64,000 nt of DNA from Neobacillus dielmonensis. GTDB lineage: Bacteria; Bacillota; Bacilli; Bacillales; Cytobacillaceae. The notes under the pieces were generated by a model, which was given only the letters and a program-made list of their open reading frames with translations, was not told the DNA's origin and made no database searches. The position numbers were made by a program, and so were the translations under genes. Below, piece by piece: positions 1 through 8,760 of this stretch. Each line of letters starts with the position of its first letter. Positions within the stretch are counted from its first letter, which is position 1. The stretch is from positions 78,953 through 142,952 of the forward strand of contig NZ_HG942082.1 of NCBI RefSeq assembly GCF_000612665.1, in the 5' to 3' direction.

Positions 1-225
1 ATGAATAATTTTATAGTCTTGCTCATCGGATATATTCTGTTTATAGATTAAGGAACCATTGACGACTGGTTCTTCATCAGCAAAACAGTTTACTCTTAGA
101 TAGTTGGTTTTATTTTTGCGAACATCGTCAAGCCAGGCAATGATCTGTTCGTCACTTATCCTGCCCTGTTCATTTTCGTTGAGCTGAATCCATTGCCATT
201 GGCCTGTACCGAAAACGTTCTCCAT
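1..225 (-). CDS. Unrecognised protein, 3' end cut by the window edge
   Basis: An open frame on the minus strand starts with ATG at 225 and runs off the window after 75 codons. A good ribosome site (GGGAGGAAAG) lies just upstream. The visible part is soluble-looking and polar, begins MENVFGTGQWQWIQLNENEQ, and has no signal peptide, membrane segment or motif I can name. It is divergent from the small gene at 360. I do not recognise the family; the start is well supported, the function is unknown. Confidence 0.55.
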   Translation of the reverse strand, partial: MENVFGTGQWQWIQLNENEQGRISDEQIIAWLDDVRKNKTNYLRVNCFADEEPVVNGSLIYKQNISDEQDYKIIH

Positions 226-359
226 TATCTTTCCTCCCATATCGTGGTGTTTTTTATCTGCATCCCCTCATTATTGCCCAATTAAACTTTAAAAAAATGT
301 TTGATATCAAAATTAGGCGGGTATTCATAGTAAAAATAGTACTTAAGGAGTGATTGGGA

Positions 360-614
360 ATGAAACGAGGATCATTATTAGCGGTAGGAATGGGCGCCTC
401 CGCTGCGTTATGGTTAGCGAATAAACCAAACCGCATCAAGGCAGAGACCTTTTTACGTGAGATGAAACGGAAAGTCAAACCGACCGTTTTCCAGAAGACG
501 GAGCTGCCGGTCAAAAAGGGCGGCCACCCACATCCACATGATGTAGAAGATAACAATATGGTCAGCGAGGGTGCGATGTATTCGGTGCAATTTTACAATG
601 AAAAAATGCAGTAA
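360..614 (+). CDS. Small basic protein of unknown function (84 aa)
   Basis: The ATG at 360 has AAGGAG nine bases upstream; the in-frame TTG at 354 is too close to that site. The N-terminus MKRGSLLAVGMGASAALWLA resembles a short membrane anchor, followed by a basic stretch and a His/Pro-rich patch (GGHPHPHD) that might bind metal, which is inference only. A strong terminator follows at once, so it is a single-gene unit. Family not recognised. Confidence 0.6.
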   Translation: MKRGSLLAVGMGASAALWLANKPNRIKAETFLREMKRKVKPTVFQKTELPVKKGGHPHPHDVEDNNMVSEGAMYSVQFYNEKMQ

Positions 615-630
615 CTTTAAGGGATGTATA

Positions 631-659
631 AAAGCAAAGCCATTCGCTTTGCTTTTTTA
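631..659 (+). terminator. Rho-independent terminator after the small gene at 360
   Basis: The sequence shows a stem AAAGCAAAGC / GCTTTGCTTT with loop CATTC, followed by a run of T on the plus strand, 17 bases after the stop codon. Confidence 0.85.
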
Positions 660-747
660 TTGCGCGCATTCTTTTTCTCTCTAGGCAGTTTAAACCACTT
701 CATTTGGCAAAAAATAATGAGAAACCAATAACACGGAGGACTTTCAC

Positions 748-1335
748 ATGAACCCATTTCTAGAACTGCCTGCCCTGCTCATTCTCGACGTTCAAAACGG
801 TTTTGATGATCCTTTTTGGGGAGAACGGAACAATCCCAAGGCTGAGCAGAACATTGCGAGATTGCAAAAAGAATGGAGAAAGAGAAAAGGGCATATCCTT
901 TACACCAAACATTTATCGTTGCTGCCAGACTCTCCACTAAATTATAAAAACGATCATGGTACAGAATTTAAAGATCTCATCAAGCCGTTGTCCACTGAAA
1001 TGGTGTATACCAAAAATGTCAACAGTGGTTTCATAGGCACGGAATTGGAAACCTATCTCAAAAAAAATCAAATCCAGACGGTCGTGATCACAGGCTTGTC
1101 TACTCAGCATTGTGTGTCAACTACAACCCGGATGAGTGCCAACCTTGGCTATCAAACATTTTTAGTCGAAGATGCCATTGCCGCATTCGCCATTACAGAC
1201 CATAAAGGGATTTATCACGACGCGGCATCGATTCAGGAGCATGAGTTAGCCATGCTGCAAAAAGAATTTGCCACGATCGTAACCACTGATGATATTCTCA
1301 ACGAACTCAGCCGATTAAAAGTCATCTCATCTTGA
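748..1335 (+). CDS. Isochorismatase-family cysteine hydrolase
   Basis: A 195-residue protein with the isochorismatase-like fold signature. The likely catalytic triad is visible: Asp14 (in LLILDVQNGF), Lys89 (YTKNVNSGF) and Cys122 (GLSTQHCVSTT). The family includes nicotinamidases, N-carbamoyl hydrolases and isochorismatases; the substrate cannot be read from the sequence. An AACACGGAGGA site precedes the ATG. The gene stands alone and ends at a bidirectional terminator shared with the convergent channel gene. Confidence 0.85.
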   Translation: MNPFLELPALLILDVQNGFDDPFWGERNNPKAEQNIARLQKEWRKRKGHILYTKHLSLLPDSPLNYKNDHGTEFKDLIKPLSTEMVYTKNVNSGFIGTELETYLKKNQIQTVVITGLSTQHCVSTTTRMSANLGYQTFLVEDAIAAFAITDHKGIYHDAASIQEHELAMLQKEFATIVTTDDILNELSRLKVISS

Positions 1336-1370
1336 ATGGAGGACCTTTTTTTCAGATGAAATCCTTCAAA

Positions 1371-1409
1371 AAAACAACCGAAATCATGAAGGATTTCGGT
1401 TTGTTTTTG
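1371..1409. terminator. Bidirectional terminator between convergent genes
   Basis: The inverted repeat AACCGAAATC / GATTTCGGTT is flanked by A-rich sequence on one side and T-rich on the other. It can therefore end transcription of the cysteine hydrolase (plus) and of the channel gene (minus). Confidence 0.85.
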
Positions 1410-1411
1410 TT

Positions 1412-2920
1412 TTATAAACCGCTGTTTTCTCGGTCCAATTTATGGTCCAACTTTCTTAAATATTTACCAGCAAAATCTGTTCCACCAAGTCCGAATGCCA
1501 GTCCAAACGCGAGGGCCACACCACCTAACACCAGGATAAACGCCGCATTCACAATTGAGTGCGCCACACCCAGCTGGTCTAATGCCATAAACGCAGTAAT
1601 CACAATAACGGCATACTTACTAACCTTAGAAAGGATTCGGGAGTAGCTCTGTTTCACCACACTTTGCAGTACACATTCAACCAATTGGCCCAGGTACAGT
1701 CCAATTCCGAGGATCATCACCGCAGCGAACAGCATCGGAAGGTAGGCAATCACCCCTGTTAGCAAGGTGACTAAAAAGTCTAGATGGACAATTTGTAACG
1801 CTTCGGACGTAAATAATAAGACCACCACGACTTTCGCCAGCACGCCGACTAACTGCGATAAGGTGTACTTTGATTTTTCAGGCGTTAACGTTCCAAGCCC
1901 CATTCCGGTAAATACATAGTCGAAACGCAAGCGCCACAGCATTTGTGAGACCCATTTTTCCACCCATTTTCCTAACCAGATGCCGGCTAAAACCAGGATG
2001 ACGGCCACCAGGATATTGGGAATTAGACCAAGTACTTGCTCCAGCATCGATACCGCAGGGTCCGAGATTCCCTTCAGGTCTAGTTTTTCCAAAGCTGCAA
2101 TCACAGTCGGAACGAGAATCAAGATGAACACGATGTTACCAATTAAGGATGAAACGCTAGATTTCTCACCAGTCCTGAATAATTCCAAGCGTTGGCCGAG
2201 CTTATCTGTTCCGATGCTCTTTAAAAAGTTGACTACAATGTCGCGGACGAGTTTTGCTACCAGCCAGCCAATCAACAAAATCAGGGCTGCTGCAAAAAAC
2301 TTAGGTATAAAAGCAAGGATGGCCGTGAGAACATTGGCAAATGGTTCGGAAATTCCTCTTAGCTCGAGCGCCCCCAGGACTGCTGGCAAAAAGAATAATA
2401 GGACCAAATAGAAGAATGCTTTGGCGATGCTGCTCACTTTGTTGGCTGCTTCAATATCATTGTCGGCCAGCTTCCATTTAACCAGCTGTTGTTCCAAATG
2501 AACCATCGAGGCTCCTTTTTTAATCAACTGACGGATCACATAAGCAATTCCCCATGATAATAGAAGAATCAGCACCGCTTTTAATAGATGAGGAATCGCT
2601 GCCGTCATCGTTGAGACCATCGTGACAAGCGGTTCTGCAATTAAATGCAGGTTCAGCATATTGAAAAAGATAATCCACACGACAACCAGTAAGGCATAGT
2701 AAACTACTCTTCCGATAATCGATTCTGTTGAATATTTTCTGTTTCCAAAGTTTGAAAATAATTTATTGTCCAAATGGGTTTTGGTCAATGCCGTTGCTGC
2801 CGCTTTGCCCATTCCTTTTGCCAGCAGCCAGCCGATTAATAAGACTAGCAGAGCCAGGATCAGGTGCGGAATCTGGTCTGTGTACAGGTACCAGCCTCTC
2901 GTGATCTCCCTAAACGTCAT
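1412..2920 (-). CDS. CmpX-like mechanosensitive channel protein with repeated TM_helix domains
   Basis: A 502-residue integral membrane protein. It carries several copies of a conserved helix block of the type LVLLIGWLLAKGMGK, LILLLSWGIAYVIRQ, LILLIGWLVAKLVRD, LVLAGIWLGKWVEKW and MILGIGLYLGQLVEC, as in the TM_helix (MscS-related, CmpX) family. The C-terminus ends with a glycine-rich segment LVLGGVALAFGLAFGLGGTD, a common feature of these proteins. I chose the ATG at 2920 because GGAG lies eight bases upstream; an ATG at 2944 lacks a site. Probable role: membrane-tension channel or regulator of envelope stress, inferred from family. Confidence 0.75.
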   Translation of the reverse strand: MTFREITRGWYLYTDQIPHLILALLVLLIGWLLAKGMGKAAATALTKTHLDNKLFSNFGNRKYSTESIIGRVVYYALLVVVWIIFFNMLNLHLIAEPLVTMVSTMTAAIPHLLKAVLILLLSWGIAYVIRQLIKKGASMVHLEQQLVKWKLADNDIEAANKVSSIAKAFFYLVLLFFLPAVLGALELRGISEPFANVLTAILAFIPKFFAAALILLIGWLVAKLVRDIVVNFLKSIGTDKLGQRLELFRTGEKSSVSSLIGNIVFILILVPTVIAALEKLDLKGISDPAVSMLEQVLGLIPNILVAVILVLAGIWLGKWVEKWVSQMLWRLRFDYVFTGMGLGTLTPEKSKYTLSQLVGVLAKVVVVLLFTSEALQIVHLDFLVTLLTGVIAYLPMLFAAVMILGIGLYLGQLVECVLQSVVKQSYSRILSKVSKYAVIVITAFMALDQLGVAHSIVNAAFILVLGGVALAFGLAFGLGGTDFAGKYLRKLDHKLDRENSGL

Positions 2921-3057
2921 TGAACATCTCTCCTTTTCTCTCATTGTTGGTTAATGTCATACCCTGCCCACATTGTTTTAAACATGATAGAAAAAAGGTT
3001 TCAATTTCAACTTTTTCGGGAATATACTGACCAACTCGTAAACAAGGAGGAGATGAA

Positions 3058-3306
3058 ATGAATAAGAAAACCTTTTTAATAAGTGGTATGGCGGCACTGC
3101 TTACGTTTGGCGGGTTAGCCGGCTGCGGCGATGGCGTCGACCAGGATAATGGTATGAGTGACGGCGCTCAGAAGGATGCAATTGATAGCGACACAAAGAA
3201 GGAAGCCAGTGAACTTTATTCGGAAGCTAAGCAAAATTTGCAAGATATCAAACAGAATGTCGAAGAGGCCATTAAGGACGAGGCCGCCAAGAAAAATGAA
3301 AACTAA
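3058..3306 (+). CDS. Small lipoprotein (82 aa)
   Basis: The N-terminus MNKKTFLISGMAALLTFGG is a signal peptide ending in the lipobox LAGC, with Cys22 as the lipidated residue. The mature part is about 60 residues, highly charged and probably helical (SELYSEAKQNLQDIKQNVEEA). AGGAGG precedes the ATG. It sits directly upstream of csbD in what looks like a two-gene unit, which suggests a general-stress context; no function is known to me. Confidence 0.7.
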   Translation: MNKKTFLISGMAALLTFGGLAGCGDGVDQDNGMSDGAQKDAIDSDTKKEASELYSEAKQNLQDIKQNVEEAIKDEAAKKNEN

Positions 3307-3331
3307 TCAATCATATGAGGAGGAGTTCTAC

Positions 3332-3499
3332 ATGAATAAAGACCGAGTGAAAGGAAGTTTTGATCAAGTGAAAGGCGAGGCCAAAGAACAATGGGGTAAA
3401 TTAACAGATGACCCCAAAACGGAAAAGGAAGGAAAACTGGATCAAGCGAAAGGGAAAGTCAAAGAAGGTATCGGAAAAGTGAAGGAGAAATTTTCATAA
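3332..3499 (+). CDS. csbD: CsbD family stress protein (55 aa)
   Basis: A short hydrophilic protein beginning MNKDRVKGSFDQVKGEAKEQ with two VKG/AKG repeat blocks, diagnostic of the CsbD family (sigma-B-dependent general stress protein in B. subtilis). AGGAGGAG precedes the ATG by seven bases. The gene follows the lipoprotein by 25 bases and is closed by a strong hairpin terminator. I did not see a clear sigma-B promoter. The molecular function of the family is not established. Confidence 0.85.
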   Translation: MNKDRVKGSFDQVKGEAKEQWGKLTDDPKTEKEGKLDQAKGKVKEGIGKVKEKFS

Positions 3500-3524
3500 C
3501 CTTAAGAGGGTTTTCGGAATGAAT

Positions 3525-3563
3525 CACCCGAAACGGACAGCATTTGTGCTGTCCGTTTTTGGG
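3525..3563 (+). terminator. Terminator after csbD
   Basis: A 12-bp stem AAACGGACAGCA / TGCTGTCCGTTT with loop TTTG is followed by T residues. Confidence 0.85.
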
Positions 3564-3585
3564 TAAACACAATAATTTTATATCA

Positions 3586-4242
3586 CTAATATTTAATAAA
3601 ATGTACGCCTATTAACATTAAAAAGGAAATCACGATTATCGTTGCTACCCACAACCAAGCTAATTCCATATTACCCGAATCAAGCGCTACATAAATAGCT
3701 GTTGGAATCGTTTGCGTTCTTCCTGGGATGTTCCCTGCGAACATGAAAGTAGCACCGAATTCCCCTAATGCTCTCGCGAAACTCAATATAGCACCGGCAA
3801 TGATTGATTTTAGTGCAAGCGGAATCGAAATATGTATCAATAAACGGAATTCATTCGCTCCATCCACACGGGCTGCATCCTCAATATCGTGATCGACCCC
3901 TTCAAATCCTGTCCTAGCAGATTGATACATCAGAGGAAAAGCGACGACCGTTGAAGCCATCACAGCAGCCCACCACGTAAACATGACCGGCTGGTGGAAC
4001 ATCCACTCGATCCATTGCCCCGCCGGACTATTACGTCCAAAACAGATAATTAACAAGAATCCAACCACTGTGGGAGGTAAGACTAATGGTAAAAGAAAGA
4101 TCGTATCAATGACTATTTTTCCTTTAAAGTTTCTATGAGCCATTAGTTTTCCAAAAAACAGTCCTAAAATGATGACAGATAGGGCTGCTACAGATGCAAT
4201 CTCAATTGATAATCTAACAGGTGTCCAAAAGCTGTTTGTCAT
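3586..4242 (-). CDS. modB: Molybdate ABC transporter permease
   Basis: A 218-residue membrane protein with about five to six hydrophobic segments. It carries the ABC permease coupling-loop signature EDAARVDGANEFRLLIHISIP and the ModB-like segment SFARALGEFGATFMFAGNIPG. It follows modA by three bases, so the two are co-transcribed. It moves molybdate or tungstate delivered by ModA across the membrane. No modC ATPase gene lies downstream: the next genes in that direction are convergent csbD and the lipoprotein. The energising ATPase must therefore come from elsewhere. Confidence 0.88.
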   Translation of the reverse strand: MTNSFWTPVRLSIEIASVAALSVIILGLFFGKLMAHRNFKGKIVIDTIFLLPLVLPPTVVGFLLIICFGRNSPAGQWIEWMFHQPVMFTWWAAVMASTVVAFPLMYQSARTGFEGVDHDIEDAARVDGANEFRLLIHISIPLALKSIIAGAILSFARALGEFGATFMFAGNIPGRTQTIPTAIYVALDSGNMELAWLWVATIIVISFLMLIGVHFIKY

Positions 4243-4245
4243 TTC

Positions 4246-5055
4246 TTATAAACCCCTAAATCCATACTTCTCTAAAATTTTCATTGATTGTTCATTTTGT
4301 AGATAATCATAGAATAATTGAGCTTCATCAAGATGTGGACTCTCCTTGATGACCCCAAGCGGATAAATGATTGGGTCATGTGTATCATCCTTCGCGGCAG
4401 CAACCATTTCCACTTTTTTTGATGTCTTGGCATCTGTCCTATAAACGATACCTGCATCCACATTATTTGTCTCCACATATGTCAGCACTTGGCGAACATC
4501 CTTGGCATAGACCACTTTTCCTTCAATCGCTTTCCAGACGTTTACCTGTTCTAGTGTTTGCTTGCCATATTGTCCTGCTGGGACGGACTCAGGCGTGCCC
4601 AGGGCTACCTTATCAGCCTTTGTCAGGTCCTCGAATGTCTTGATCTCTTTATTTGAGTCTTTTGGTACTACCAGCACAAGATCATTTCCTACCAAATTCA
4701 TACTCTTTTTCTTTTCAATCAGTCCGTCCTGTACTAATTTTTGAAATTTGTCCTCTGCTGCTGAGAAAAAAAGGTCCACCGGTGCTCCCTGGGAAATTTG
4801 TTGTTGCAGTGCCCCTGAAGCTCCAAAGTTAAAACTTATGGTGATATTTGGATGTTTTTTTTCAAAATTCGCTTTAATATCCGTCAAAGCATTCTGCAAG
4901 CTAGCTGCAGCCGAAACGGTCAGCTCCACCTTGGTTTGCGTAGATTCTTGTTTTTGCTGACCCTCTGTTTCCGTATTCTGTGCATTATTGGAGCATCCAG
5001 AAGTAACCAGCAACAGAACCAGGATGGAGAAAAATAAAAAGGATAATTTTTTCAT
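4246..5055 (-). CDS. modA: Molybdate-binding lipoprotein
   Basis: A 269-residue periplasmic-binding-type protein. It has a lipoprotein signal peptide ending in the lipobox VTSGC (Cys21) and an early low-complexity linker (NTETEGQQKQES). The ModA signatures follow: LTVSAAASLQNALTDI, INFGASGALQQQISQGAP-like (FNFGASGALQQQISQGAP) and DLFFSAAEDKF. It captures molybdate at the cell surface for ModB. It is the first gene of the modAB unit. AGGAGC precedes the ATG. Confidence 0.9.
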   Translation of the reverse strand: MKKLSFLFFSILVLLLVTSGCSNNAQNTETEGQQKQESTQTKVELTVSAAASLQNALTDIKANFEKKHPNITISFNFGASGALQQQISQGAPVDLFFSAAEDKFQKLVQDGLIEKKKSMNLVGNDLVLVVPKDSNKEIKTFEDLTKADKVALGTPESVPAGQYGKQTLEQVNVWKAIEGKVVYAKDVRQVLTYVETNNVDAGIVYRTDAKTSKKVEMVAAAKDDTHDPIIYPLGVIKESPHLDEAQLFYDYLQNEQSMKILEKYGFRGL

Positions 5056-5548
5056 GAATCTAGCTCCTCAATTACCATTTATAATTGGTTATCATCCATT
5101 ATAACTAATTATTATAAGTTGGACTATAAATGTATGACGGGATACTGGGGAATACATTGTTCCTTACATAAAGAGGAAAGTAGCGGATGTAGGTCTGGGA
5201 ATTGAAAAGCGGCGGAAATATTGCTATATAGGTCATCAACACTATTTTTCCAACACAGAATCTTGTGTAAATGAATGCGGTATACCCGTTTACCCTTGCT
5301 GCCCGCCGCGACCATTTGGATTCTAATTTATTTCCCGCATACCAATCTAAAGATTATTTTTACATTCCTAGATCATCAAACGTAGTGTTAGCAGATTGGT
5401 CTATTATTAGCGACCGATCTCTCGAGAAAGACGCGATATCAGTAGCTAATAGCCTTTATTAACGACCGAACTCTCGGAAATATCACTAGATCAGTAGCTA
5501 ATAGCCTTTGCGCGAAAAACTCAAGGCCGGCCGATACCGTGACAAACG
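5056..5548. other. Intergenic region between modA and the nuo terminator
   Basis: About 490 bases without a credible gene. The modA-proximal part (5070-5130) is AT-rich with repeated ATAATTGGTTAT/ATAACTAATTAT-like blocks, which could hold the modA promoter or an operator; no clear sigma-A pair was settled. The 5405-5512 part holds a two-copy direct repeat. Short open frames here have no ribosome site and look spurious. Confidence 0.5.
5411..5512. repeat. Two-copy direct repeat, 52-bp period
   Basis: CGACCGA...CTCTCG recurs at 5411 and 5463, and ATCAGTAGCTAATAGCCTTT recurs at 5438 and 5490, both exactly 52 bases apart. The copies differ mainly in the middle. Purpose unknown. Confidence 0.75.
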
Positions 5549-5582
5549 AAAAAGAAGAGGTCCCCCAACCTCTTCTTTTTTC
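5549..5582. terminator. Terminator downstream of nuoN
   Basis: A 13-bp stem AAAAAGAAGAGG / CCTCTTCTTTTT with an eight-base loop has T runs available in both directions. It lies about 150 bases past nuoN and probably ends the complex I operon. Confidence 0.75.
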
Positions 5583-5733
5583 TATAAAACCCCTTATGTT
5601 TAACCGTACCCGGTGCCATGGTCCGTTCGTAAAATCAAGGCACTGGGTTATTATTCATTATGGGCTGGCTGCTTTCCCCCCTGAAAACAGCCAGCATTTC
5701 CCCTTAATACGTGCTTTCCCCCAAAAGTTCGTA

Positions 5734-7248
5734 TTATTGTCCAAAGAAATCGTTCAGGATGTCGAGATGGTTGTTCATAAAGTCGAGCGCCAGGTTTGGC
5801 ATGAGGCCAAACAGGATCGACCCTGCGACCGCCACAATCAAGACAATGATGATTCCAAATGGAAGGTTGAACTTGCTTTCATCCTCCGCCGGACGGAAGA
5901 ACATTTGCGTCATTACGCCGAAATAGTAGAAATACGACACGACCGTTGTCGCAATCATTACGGACGCTAGCACATAATGCGGATCCCCGGCAAAGGCGCC
6001 GGCAAAAATGTTTAATTTCCCAATAAAACCGGCTGTTCCCGGGAAGCCTGCTAACGAGATTAGCAAAATCCCCATTGCCACGGCCAAAACCGGCGAGCGG
6101 CGGTACAGCCCGGCAAAATCAGCAATCTTGGTTGAACCTGATTTTTCCGATACCACCTGGATGACGGCAAACGCGCCAAGGTTCATCAACAGGTAAGCAA
6201 GCAGGTAAAACCAGATAGAATAAAACATATTAGCTGATAGTGATGTAACAGCCACTAACAGGTATCCGGCGTGCGCGATACTAGAATAAGCGAACATCCG
6301 CTTGATGTCGGATTGCTTCAACGCAACGACGTTACCGATAATCATCGTTGCCCCAGCAATTACCGCAATATAATCCTGCATATTCATGATAATTGGCATC
6401 GAGTTCGGGCCATTGGAAGCCGCTGCGCCAAATACCGTTAACAATACCCGGATGACAATCACGAAACCAGCTGTTTTTGAAACGACACTCAAAAATGCCG
6501 TAACCGGTGTCGGTGCGCCTTGGTAGACGTCCGGTGCCCACATATGGAATGGAGCCGCTGAAATTTTAAACGCTAACCCTACAAAAATCATTAAAAATGC
6601 CAAACCAAGCAAATAGGCCTGCTGACCGTCAGCTAACATCGACAGCTTAGAAGCAATCTCAATCAAGTCGGTGGAACCAGCAATACCGTACACATAACTC
6701 ATACCAAACAGAGCAATGGCTGAAGAAATTCCACCACTGATGACGTACTTCATCGCGGCTTCATTTGACTTCGAGTCGAACTTGCGCATGCCCGCTAGAA
6801 TATAAGATGGAATCGACAACAATTCGAGGCCGACATAAAGCGTAATTAGGTCGCCGCTCGATGTCATCACCATCGCACCGAGTAAGGCGGATAGGAAGAT
6901 ATAATAAAATTCTGCTTCATATCTTTCCAGTCCGGCCTTTGTTTCATAGCTGGTAGCTAAAAACATCACCAGTGCAGCGCCGACAAGCAGCAGTGATTTA
7001 AACGCGATTGCAAAGCTATCGACGCGGAACGTATTGTCCAAAATCGTCCGGACTGGACCGCCTGCCATATTGAGCGTGAAAATCAACGCCGCAAGGATGG
7101 CCGCAATGCCGATCCAGCCGAGAATTTTTCGGCTTAACGTTTTTGGCATGAATAAGTCTAGTAAAATCAGAATGGCAATGACACCCAGGATGATGAACTC
7201 CGGCGTTAAAATGCTCCAGTTGATTGATTGAAATGTATCAGCACTCAT
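5734..7248 (-). CDS. nuoN: NADH-quinone oxidoreductase subunit N
   Basis: A 504-residue polytopic protein of the proton-antiporter-like family (MrpD/NuoN). It shows 12-14 hydrophobic segments and the conserved blocks GLELLSIPSYILAG, FKISAAPFHMWAPDVYQGAP and DIKRMFAYSSIAHAGYLLV, with the discontinuous-helix Pro and charged Lys/Glu positions typical of ion-pumping subunits. It forms part of the membrane arm of complex I. It is the last gene of the operon, seven bases after nuoM, with GGAGGGTGATG in front of its ATG. Confidence 0.96.
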   Translation of the reverse strand: MSADTFQSINWSILTPEFIILGVIAILILLDLFMPKTLSRKILGWIGIAAILAALIFTLNMAGGPVRTILDNTFRVDSFAIAFKSLLLVGAALVMFLATSYETKAGLERYEAEFYYIFLSALLGAMVMTSSGDLITLYVGLELLSIPSYILAGMRKFDSKSNEAAMKYVISGGISSAIALFGMSYVYGIAGSTDLIEIASKLSMLADGQQAYLLGLAFLMIFVGLAFKISAAPFHMWAPDVYQGAPTPVTAFLSVVSKTAGFVIVIRVLLTVFGAAASNGPNSMPIIMNMQDYIAVIAGATMIIGNVVALKQSDIKRMFAYSSIAHAGYLLVAVTSLSANMFYSIWFYLLAYLLMNLGAFAVIQVVSEKSGSTKIADFAGLYRRSPVLAVAMGILLISLAGFPGTAGFIGKLNIFAGAFAGDPHYVLASVMIATTVVSYFYYFGVMTQMFFRPAEDESKFNLPFGIIIVLIVAVAGSILFGLMPNLALDFMNNHLDILNDFFGQ

Positions 7249-7254
7249 CCTTCA

Positions 7255-8760
7255 TCACCCTCCTAACCCAAGCATGATAGTCTCAAGTGTGGCTTGAAGC
7301 GGCGCGCTTAGGACACTTGGGTAAACACCAATTAATACAATCAAGAACGTTAACACTACAACCGGGATGAACTCTACCCCTCGTAAGTCCATGATCCCGG
7401 CAAACTCGCGGTGTGCCTGGCCAAAAGTCATGCCCAGCACGGCGCGCAACAGGTAAGCAGCCGTCAAGATAATGCCCAGCGTTCCGACCGCGGCAACCCA
7501 TGGCAGTTCATTGAACAAGCCGAGGAAGGCCATAAATTCGCTGACGAATCCGGACATGCCCGGAAGGCCAAGTGAGGCCATCGCTGCGGCCAACAAAAAT
7601 CCTGCTGCAATCGGCATGCCTTTCGCGAGGCCGCCGAGGTTTTCGATGAGCGACGTGTCGGTCCGCTCGTACAGCACGCCCACCAAGAAGAACAGCAGCG
7701 CTGAAATCAAACCGTGAGAGATGACTTGGAAAATCGCCCCTTGGACACCGGCTTCATTCATGGCAGCCAAACCGATTAATACAATTCCCATGTGGGAAAT
7801 CGATGAATACGCCAAGACCATTTTGAAGTCGGTTTGAATAAAGGCTAAAAACGCACCGTAAAGGAGATTGATAACTCCAAGAATCGCCAGGAGCGTAGCC
7901 AATTTTTCAAACTGCTCTGGAAAAATTCCTAAGCCGAAGCGAATTAATCCATAGGCGCCAATTTTTAAAAGAATACCAGAGTGAATCATGACCACTGCCG
8001 GTGGTGCCTGAACGTGCACTTTCAACATCCAGCTGTGCAGCGGGAAGATCGGCAGCTTGACCCCAAAGGCGATTAATAAAGCAATGAACAAGCCGAGCTT
8101 GAGGTCGCCTGATAATGGTGCGCTTGGGTCGGCCATGATACTTTTTAAGATTTCAATATTGGTAGTGCCTGTTTTGGCAAACAAAATCATAATTACAATC
8201 AGCAGGACAGCTGAACCTAGTCCGTTGTAGATTAAGAAGCTGTAGGCTGCTTTTTCTTTTTCAAAATAACCCCACTTCCCAATCAGGAAGAACGTTGGAA
8301 TCAAGGTAATCTCGAAGAATAAGAAAAATAGAATTAAGTTTTCAGCTGTAAACACGCCGAGCATGCCGGTTTCGAGCAGCAGGAACAGCATGTAGTAGCC
8401 TTTCCATTCCTTTTTTACATACTTGGAAGCAATCGCCGCCAGTGTGGCAACCACAGCAGTCAGAACCACGAGTATCAACTGAAAACCGCTCAAACCAAGC
8501 TCAAAGTTGACGGAAAAATACGGTTCGTCTGCGTTCATACCGCGGAATTGAATCCAGTCATGTGTTACGGCGAAATCCGCTAAATCCTTGCCCCACTTAA
8601 AGTGCAGGTAGGCCGCGAGTGCCAGCAATAACGATGGCAGGGTGGCCAGGAAGCCGACCAGCTTAATCGACTTTTCAGCAGTTTTTGGCATAAATGCCAG
8701 TACCACGATGCCTAACAGCGGGAATAATACAAGCAGCGTAAGCGCCCATCCTAAATTCAT
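7255..8760 (-). CDS. nuoM: NADH-quinone oxidoreductase subunit M
   Basis: A 501-residue polytopic antiporter-like subunit. Diagnostic blocks include FLIGKWGYFEKEKAAY, FGVKLPIFPLHSWMLKVHVQAP and DFKMVLAYSSISHMGIVLIGL. Its ATG overlaps the nuoL stop by four bases (ATGA), indicating translational coupling. It is one of the three large proton-translocating subunits of the membrane arm. Confidence 0.96.
   Translation of the reverse strand: MNLGWALTLLVLFPLLGIVVLAFMPKTAEKSIKLVGFLATLPSLLLALAAYLHFKWGKDLADFAVTHDWIQFRGMNADEPYFSVNFELGLSGFQLILVVLTAVVATLAAIASKYVKKEWKGYYMLFLLLETGMLGVFTAENLILFFLFFEITLIPTFFLIGKWGYFEKEKAAYSFLIYNGLGSAVLLIVIMILFAKTGTTNIEILKSIMADPSAPLSGDLKLGLFIALLIAFGVKLPIFPLHSWMLKVHVQAPPAVVMIHSGILLKIGAYGLIRFGLGIFPEQFEKLATLLAILGVINLLYGAFLAFIQTDFKMVLAYSSISHMGIVLIGLAAMNEAGVQGAIFQVISHGLISALLFFLVGVLYERTDTSLIENLGGLAKGMPIAAGFLLAAAMASLGLPGMSGFVSEFMAFLGLFNELPWVAAVGTLGIILTAAYLLRAVLGMTFGQAHREFAGIMDLRGVEFIPVVVLTFLIVLIGVYPSVLSAPLQATLETIMLGLGG

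Noticed and set aside
5539..5970. Plus-strand open frame overlapping the nuoN 3' end
   Set aside because: It runs antisense to nuoN and through the terminator; no ribosome site or recognisable domain.
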